Shown in pieces: positions 59,516-64,000 of a stretch of 64,000 nucleotides of DNA (position 1 is the stretch's first letter; the number at the start of each line of letters is the position of its first letter). Both the position numbers and the translations under genes were made by a program. Below the pieces are notes generated by a model. It ran no database searches. It was not told the origin of the DNA and saw nothing but the letters and a program-made list of their open reading frames with translations. The stretch spans positions 2,272 through 66,271 of the forward strand of contig CAJNOL010000208.1 of assembly GCA_905250125.1 (NCBI GenBank). The letters run 5' to 3'. This DNA is from Rotaria sordida. Taxonomy: Eukaryota; Rotifera; Eurotatoria; Philodinida; Philodinidae.

Positions 59516-62500
59516 TTCATATATTTCACACAACTGAGATTATAGAGCATGTAATCATGCTGACACATCTGAAAACATTACTCTTCCTATGATTATCGAA
59601 CCATATACTCATTTTATTTCATATCACCCAATGTTCATTCTAGCGTAAATCATTGTTTTATTAAAGGGCCTTTTCTCGATTATACAACTGTAGTTGGGAA
59701 TTTATCCACCACATTGAGCAAAAAATAAGTGAAGACGACTGACATGAACTAATTCGAATTGTCTGAAACATCTGACTGGTTTGAAACGTCTTGTGTACCC
59801 GTCACATCTAATCCGTTTTGTCTATTAATCTCATCCAGACTAATCTGTTGAACTAAAAAGATCAATTTTTTTATTTATGAACTATATGAATCAGTAAATA
59901 TGTTTCTATATTGTTTCACAAACTGCTTGAGCTTTTCTGTTCTCGAACTTTCTAACATGGGTACGATAAGCAGTATCGTTTTCACAAATGGTCACCACGA
60001 GTCATTATCCTTCCATAAAAAGCGGAAAGATAGGTTTTCCTGTACTGTTAATACTATGTGACAAGAATAGAAATGAAAAGCCAACACAAAACGACCAAGT
60101 GAACTAAAGTAAATCGAAGTTAGGGTTGTTCTATCCATTATATTATTTTTTGTGGCATATGTCCTCATTCATGTCACAAATCACAAAACAAAGGGCAGAT
60201 GAAAATACGATAAAATGAAAAAAGAAACGCATATCTTTTGAATCGGAATGACACCTTATAGTCACTGGAACGATGCATTTTTCAATTTATTTGAAAAGAT
60301 TCCTTTATTTATCTGTTTGATGATTCGTTACTGAGTAGTAGATCAAAAAGATTGTATTCTATAAAATTCTAGAATTTTTGAGGATTCAACACGAGAAAGT
60401 CTTCATAACTGTTGCAGTTCAATGTTGACAAATCTCATTTTCAACGAAGTTTCACTTTCTATAAAATTTGTTGCTGATACTATTTGAAATTATGACAATA
60501 CCTACTTGGAAAAATAATATTTTCTACACTGTATGTCTTTATTATGAACTTCTACACCTATTAAAGTTCAAGTGATTCACATCAAACAACTAGTTCACTG
60601 CTTACTATGGAGAACTTGACTTTCAAGTTATCTTTCTTCTAGGCAAAATAGTGAACAACTTATAATTCTGTATTAGGGTAAATACAACAGCTTAGTCGTT
60701 ACTACCTGACTCACACTGTATACCTTGAGTTGTATTTTCATTTTATTTTAGCATTGATTTGATACAAATATCTATGAAAGTTATTTTAATATTAAATTTT
60801 GAATTCTTTTCATAGACTAATTGCTGTATTTTTAGATAAAGTTCCGCATCTCGTGATGCAGTCGTAATGATAACCAATGAAATAAATTCGAGGCGAGCTG
60901 TAAACATACACACCGATTTCAAACCTTCCTACATGCCATATCAGATTTCTTAAAGGTAGCAACTGCGACCTCTATTATCCGAATGATTGCACAATTGGTA
61001 TTTTGATCAGCTTCAGTGAGTTCTTGATTTCAAGAGCAATGTAATTGTCTACTTCAAGTGCAAGATTTGCTCGATCTAACTTGTTTGTTTGTCGTTATCC
61101 ATCGGGGATTGCGTCTACTTATTGTAGAGTCTCTATATGGTAAATTTATACAGTCTTGAAGCAGAATGAATTGGAAGGCAAAAGTCTATCTGCAATTCAA
61201 TAATTCGTATCAGTCAAAAGTAATAGAGAATGGTTTGTTATATGAAACTGTTGAGTTAGATGGTTAGGAAAAATAATTTGCTGACTATAGTGATATTGCA
61301 AAATACTCGTAAATACGTGAAATGATCGTTTTCGTCATCCTGTAATTAACTTGATAGAGTATTGAAGAATTTTCAAGTATTTTTATTACAACAAATAATG
61401 ACAAAGTATGTTCTTTTGTATTCTCTTGAAGAGAAAGGGTAAAAGTCAGGTGAGGTCCATTGAAGAGATAACAATATCACGACAATGATGCAGCATTTCT
61501 TTTGATTATACTTGAATATTCATCTGTTGGCAAATATTTGTAATGTCTTTCATAAATCTAAACTTCGTCTAGTCGAACAAAATGCATTCGAATATAGAAC
61601 TAAATGGAAATTTGACGTAAACGTATTCGAGAAAACTTCTTATGACTTATATATCAAATGCGAGAACTTTGTCAATGTATCAACTAGACCTATGACAGTT
61701 CATGATCAATCGATTGAACTATTTGCATTGATCACTTCTTTTAAAAAAGAATCGGAATTGACGATCGGTTTCATTTATATCAGATGAAGTCACTGAATAT
61801 CTCATTTTATTCTACCAAATACAGTTGTGACTGTTCTATTCTAAACTATGTAGCTAAAGCTGTCAGAAGTTTAGTGCTAGAAAAAAAATTAGATGTTTAG
61901 TAAATCAGTTCCTATGAAAAAACTGATCATTGATCCCAAGCCTCGTAAAAGGCACCTGTCATTTTCAAGCATACGACAATCATATGATCTGATCATCGGA
62001 TAATGAAAGTTTTTCTTTTCACAGATCAATCATGTTGTGATACCCTATTGATCAGCTTAATTATGGACATTGATTGATTGCATGATCATTCGATTATAAT
62101 CGAGAGTGAAAAATCCTGCTTATCGTCAATACTTCTAAACCATTATTTTTCTCATTAGGATGATCTTCCAATTTGTGTAACTATGATTAAATTGTAGATT
62201 CATCAGGTCTATCATTCCCACCATTACAATCATCAAGCAATCGACTGATTCCTTTTGTGTTGTGACATATTTGTACAATCAAATTTTTGCCCAGTTTTCG
62301 GTTTAGATTATACCAATGGATTTATAACTAGATTTTGTTGCAACTCTTTGAAAACATTAAGAACGCTGACCACGATACAAATGCAGACTTGCAGTTCTAA
62401 AGAGCATGTCAGAACTATCGGATAAAAAAGAGTTCAATTCATTGAACTAATTATTTTTCTCAGGTATTTTCTATGAATAGAATCGATTTCAAGTAAATAT

Positions 62501-62899
62501 TTTTATTCTATATATTTTGTCATTTTTAGTGAATAGATTACGAGTTGTTTGAGAACAATCATCATGAATACAATTCGTTTATTGAGGCCATATCTCATGT
62601 CGTACGTCAATAGTAATAACCATAAAAAAAAATACTCAAGTGTTTTTGACTGATGATTTTATATTCGATGAATCTTTTGCTCTTATCGCGGAATTACTAT
62701 CGAGATTAAGCTAAAATGTAAAAAGAAATAGTTGAAACATCATATTACAATAATTTTATGTAATCGAACGAAATATTGTCTATTATATTGATATTTGTTT
62801 ATGTCGCCACAATGTTGGAGTCGTTTTATAAGACTCTTCCCTCTGTCAAAAATATCGATTTTAGAGCTTTCTACATGATCGAATAGCCTACGTATTCTA

Positions 62900-63513
62900 A
62901 CGGGCGGATGGAAGGTTTTCAGATAAAATGTTTTCTCATTTTTGGCCCACTTGAAAGTATTTCAGACGAGACAAAACCTATGGATTAGAACCAGAATTTT
63001 GTGCTCTTTCTGAATACGATCTTAGAAATTTTGTGTCAGTTTTTGTTCGAACGTAATGAGGAAATTTTTGAAAGACCTGAAAAATTAGTTTGGATAGAAA
63101 ATTTTTTCGCACTTTTTTATATTTTAACTATTGCGATTAGAAACTAAAAGTTAGAATCTTTATTATTCTAACATCTGGTAGGACAAAAGCTGCCCTACAA
63201 AATGTACTATCTGAGTTTTCTTGGTCATTAGGCAAGACACTTCAGTTTTCGTTTTTCCTACATGCTTATTTCTGAGGAATCGACTTTTTCACCAAAAGGC
63301 GTTTTCCAGAAAAAGGAGCTCCTAACAAAATACATATAACTTCGCTTGTCTAAAAGGTATAACAAAAATAGATGCAAAATTTCTAAGGCCATATTCAGAA
63401 AAAGCATAAAATTCTGCTCCTAATTCATACATTTCGACTCGTCCGAAATACTTTCAAGTACGCCAAAAATGAACAAACATTTTGTCCGAAAACTTTTAAT
63501 CCACTCATTACTT
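62900..63513. repeat. Foldback element, about 610 bp
   Basis: The left arm contains TCATTTTTGGCCCACTTGAA and AGTATTTCAGACGAG; the right arm, reverse-complemented, contains TCATTTTTGGCGTACTTGAA and AGTATTTCGGACGAG in the same order, continuing to CTTAGAAATTTTG. Arms are at least 180 bp. The 63-codon minus frame at 63420-63611 overlaps the right arm and is not a gene. Confidence 0.75.
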
Positions 63514-64000
63514 TCGAAATCACTGTTATTCTTAGTTTTTACCGTGGTTTTGAAAGATTCTCCGATAGTTGTTTTGACGATTTCCAAGAAGTTTTGTAGA
63601 AAATTTACCAACAGAAAATGTTTGGTAAACTTTAGTTTTTGAAGCTGTGTAACTTTGCCTAGAAACTTCTGACTTGAAGAACATACTACGCATTCTCTAA
63701 CAAATGTGCTTCATGCATCCTTTCCATATGGTCACTCGTGAATCCGTCTACGAAGGAAACAACCTAGATTTATAAAGTTCAACTTTGTTTGGTATTTTTC
63801 TCAAAACGAGATTTTGTTTTATTGTTTGTATGTCCCAGATTTCTCAATCATTTTACATGGTATAAAGTTCAAGGAGGTTTTTAATTGAAGAAAAAAGTCT
63901 GCTGAACAACTTAACAGAGTCAGGTTACTCATTTTTGACTTTGTTTTTGAAGAAAATGTATCCTTTTTCATAGGAATACTCCTATATCTTTTCGAACTTT
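63514..64000. other. Right edge, no gene recognised
   Basis: AT-rich sequence with no recognisable gene; may be part of a further repeat cut by the window end. Confidence 0.35.

Larger units (their letters stand above)
58071..62899. other. Long gene-poor region
   Basis: No confident gene in 4.8 kb. It includes two GT/AC modules (58523 and 59440). The 91-codon frame at 61512-61787 lacks an ATG but has a fairly protein-like translation and may be an exon remnant; I could not assign it. The overlapping frames at 58526-58965 are Ser/Arg/Phe-rich and unrecognisable. Confidence 0.45.

Noticed and set aside
1-64000. Search for LTR retroelements, Polintons or other virus-like elements
   Set aside because: No capsid, envelope, integrase or protein-primed polymerase motif and no long terminal direct repeats were noticed; the mobile DNA recognised is DNA-transposon and LINE type.

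Overview
The window is AT-rich nuclear DNA from a small animal, most likely a bdelloid rotifer (Rotaria/Adineta group). Four things point there. Coding exons are separated by very short introns, mostly 48 to 98 bp. The gene content is typical of bdelloids: F-box proteins, ADP-ribosyltransferase-TPR proteins and a eukaryotic RNA-dependent RNA polymerase. Intronless genes of apparently foreign type sit beside ordinary spliced genes. The intergenic DNA is full of decayed DNA transposons and foldback repeats. A run of 100 N at 15635-15734 is an assembly gap. The taxonomic call is an inference from content; no marker gene is present.

Layout. 1-5.9 kb: one unrecognised minus-strand exon (706-1281) and degenerate repeats. 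6.0-11.1 kb: an F-box gene whose two coding blocks are separated by about 3.3 kb holding two foldback elements (7721-8022 and 8592-9899). 13.2-13.6 kb: a decayed piggyBac-type transposase end. 14.2-14.9 kb: a RING/TRAF-zinc-finger E3 ligase gene. 16.0-16.2 kb: a tRNA-like cloverleaf inside an inverted repeat. 19.4-22.6 kb: an intronless 1063-codon gene with the full architecture of plant methionine S-methyltransferase. 24.7-26.4 kb: a foldback element and a 5'-truncated LINE. 27.2-28.8 kb: a small unknown minus-strand gene and a CPBP-type intramembrane protease. 29-35 kb: no genes; two foldback elements and a degenerate minisatellite. 35.6-38.7 kb: ADP-ribosyltransferase-TPR gene 1 (four exons). 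41.0-47.6 kb: an eleven-exon RRM-RNA-dependent RNA polymerase gene with a mariner-like transposon in its ninth intron. 48.7-49.6 kb: a DUF1295/steroid-reductase-like membrane enzyme. 52.0-53.7 kb: a membrane-anchored M28 zinc aminopeptidase. 55.1-57.2 kb: ADP-ribosyltransferase-TPR gene 2. 57.2-64 kb: repeats only.

The genes do not form an operon or an obvious pathway. The main points of interest are the plant-type methionine S-methyltransferase (S-methylmethionine synthesis is not a normal animal function), the RRM-fused RdRP (amplification of small RNAs, plausibly relevant to transposon control in a region this rich in transposons), and the two ART-TPR paralogues on either side of it, whose catalytic triad positions are altered. 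Most genes also have a 3' splice-site-like sequence just upstream of the ATG, as expected if their mRNAs receive a trans-spliced leader.
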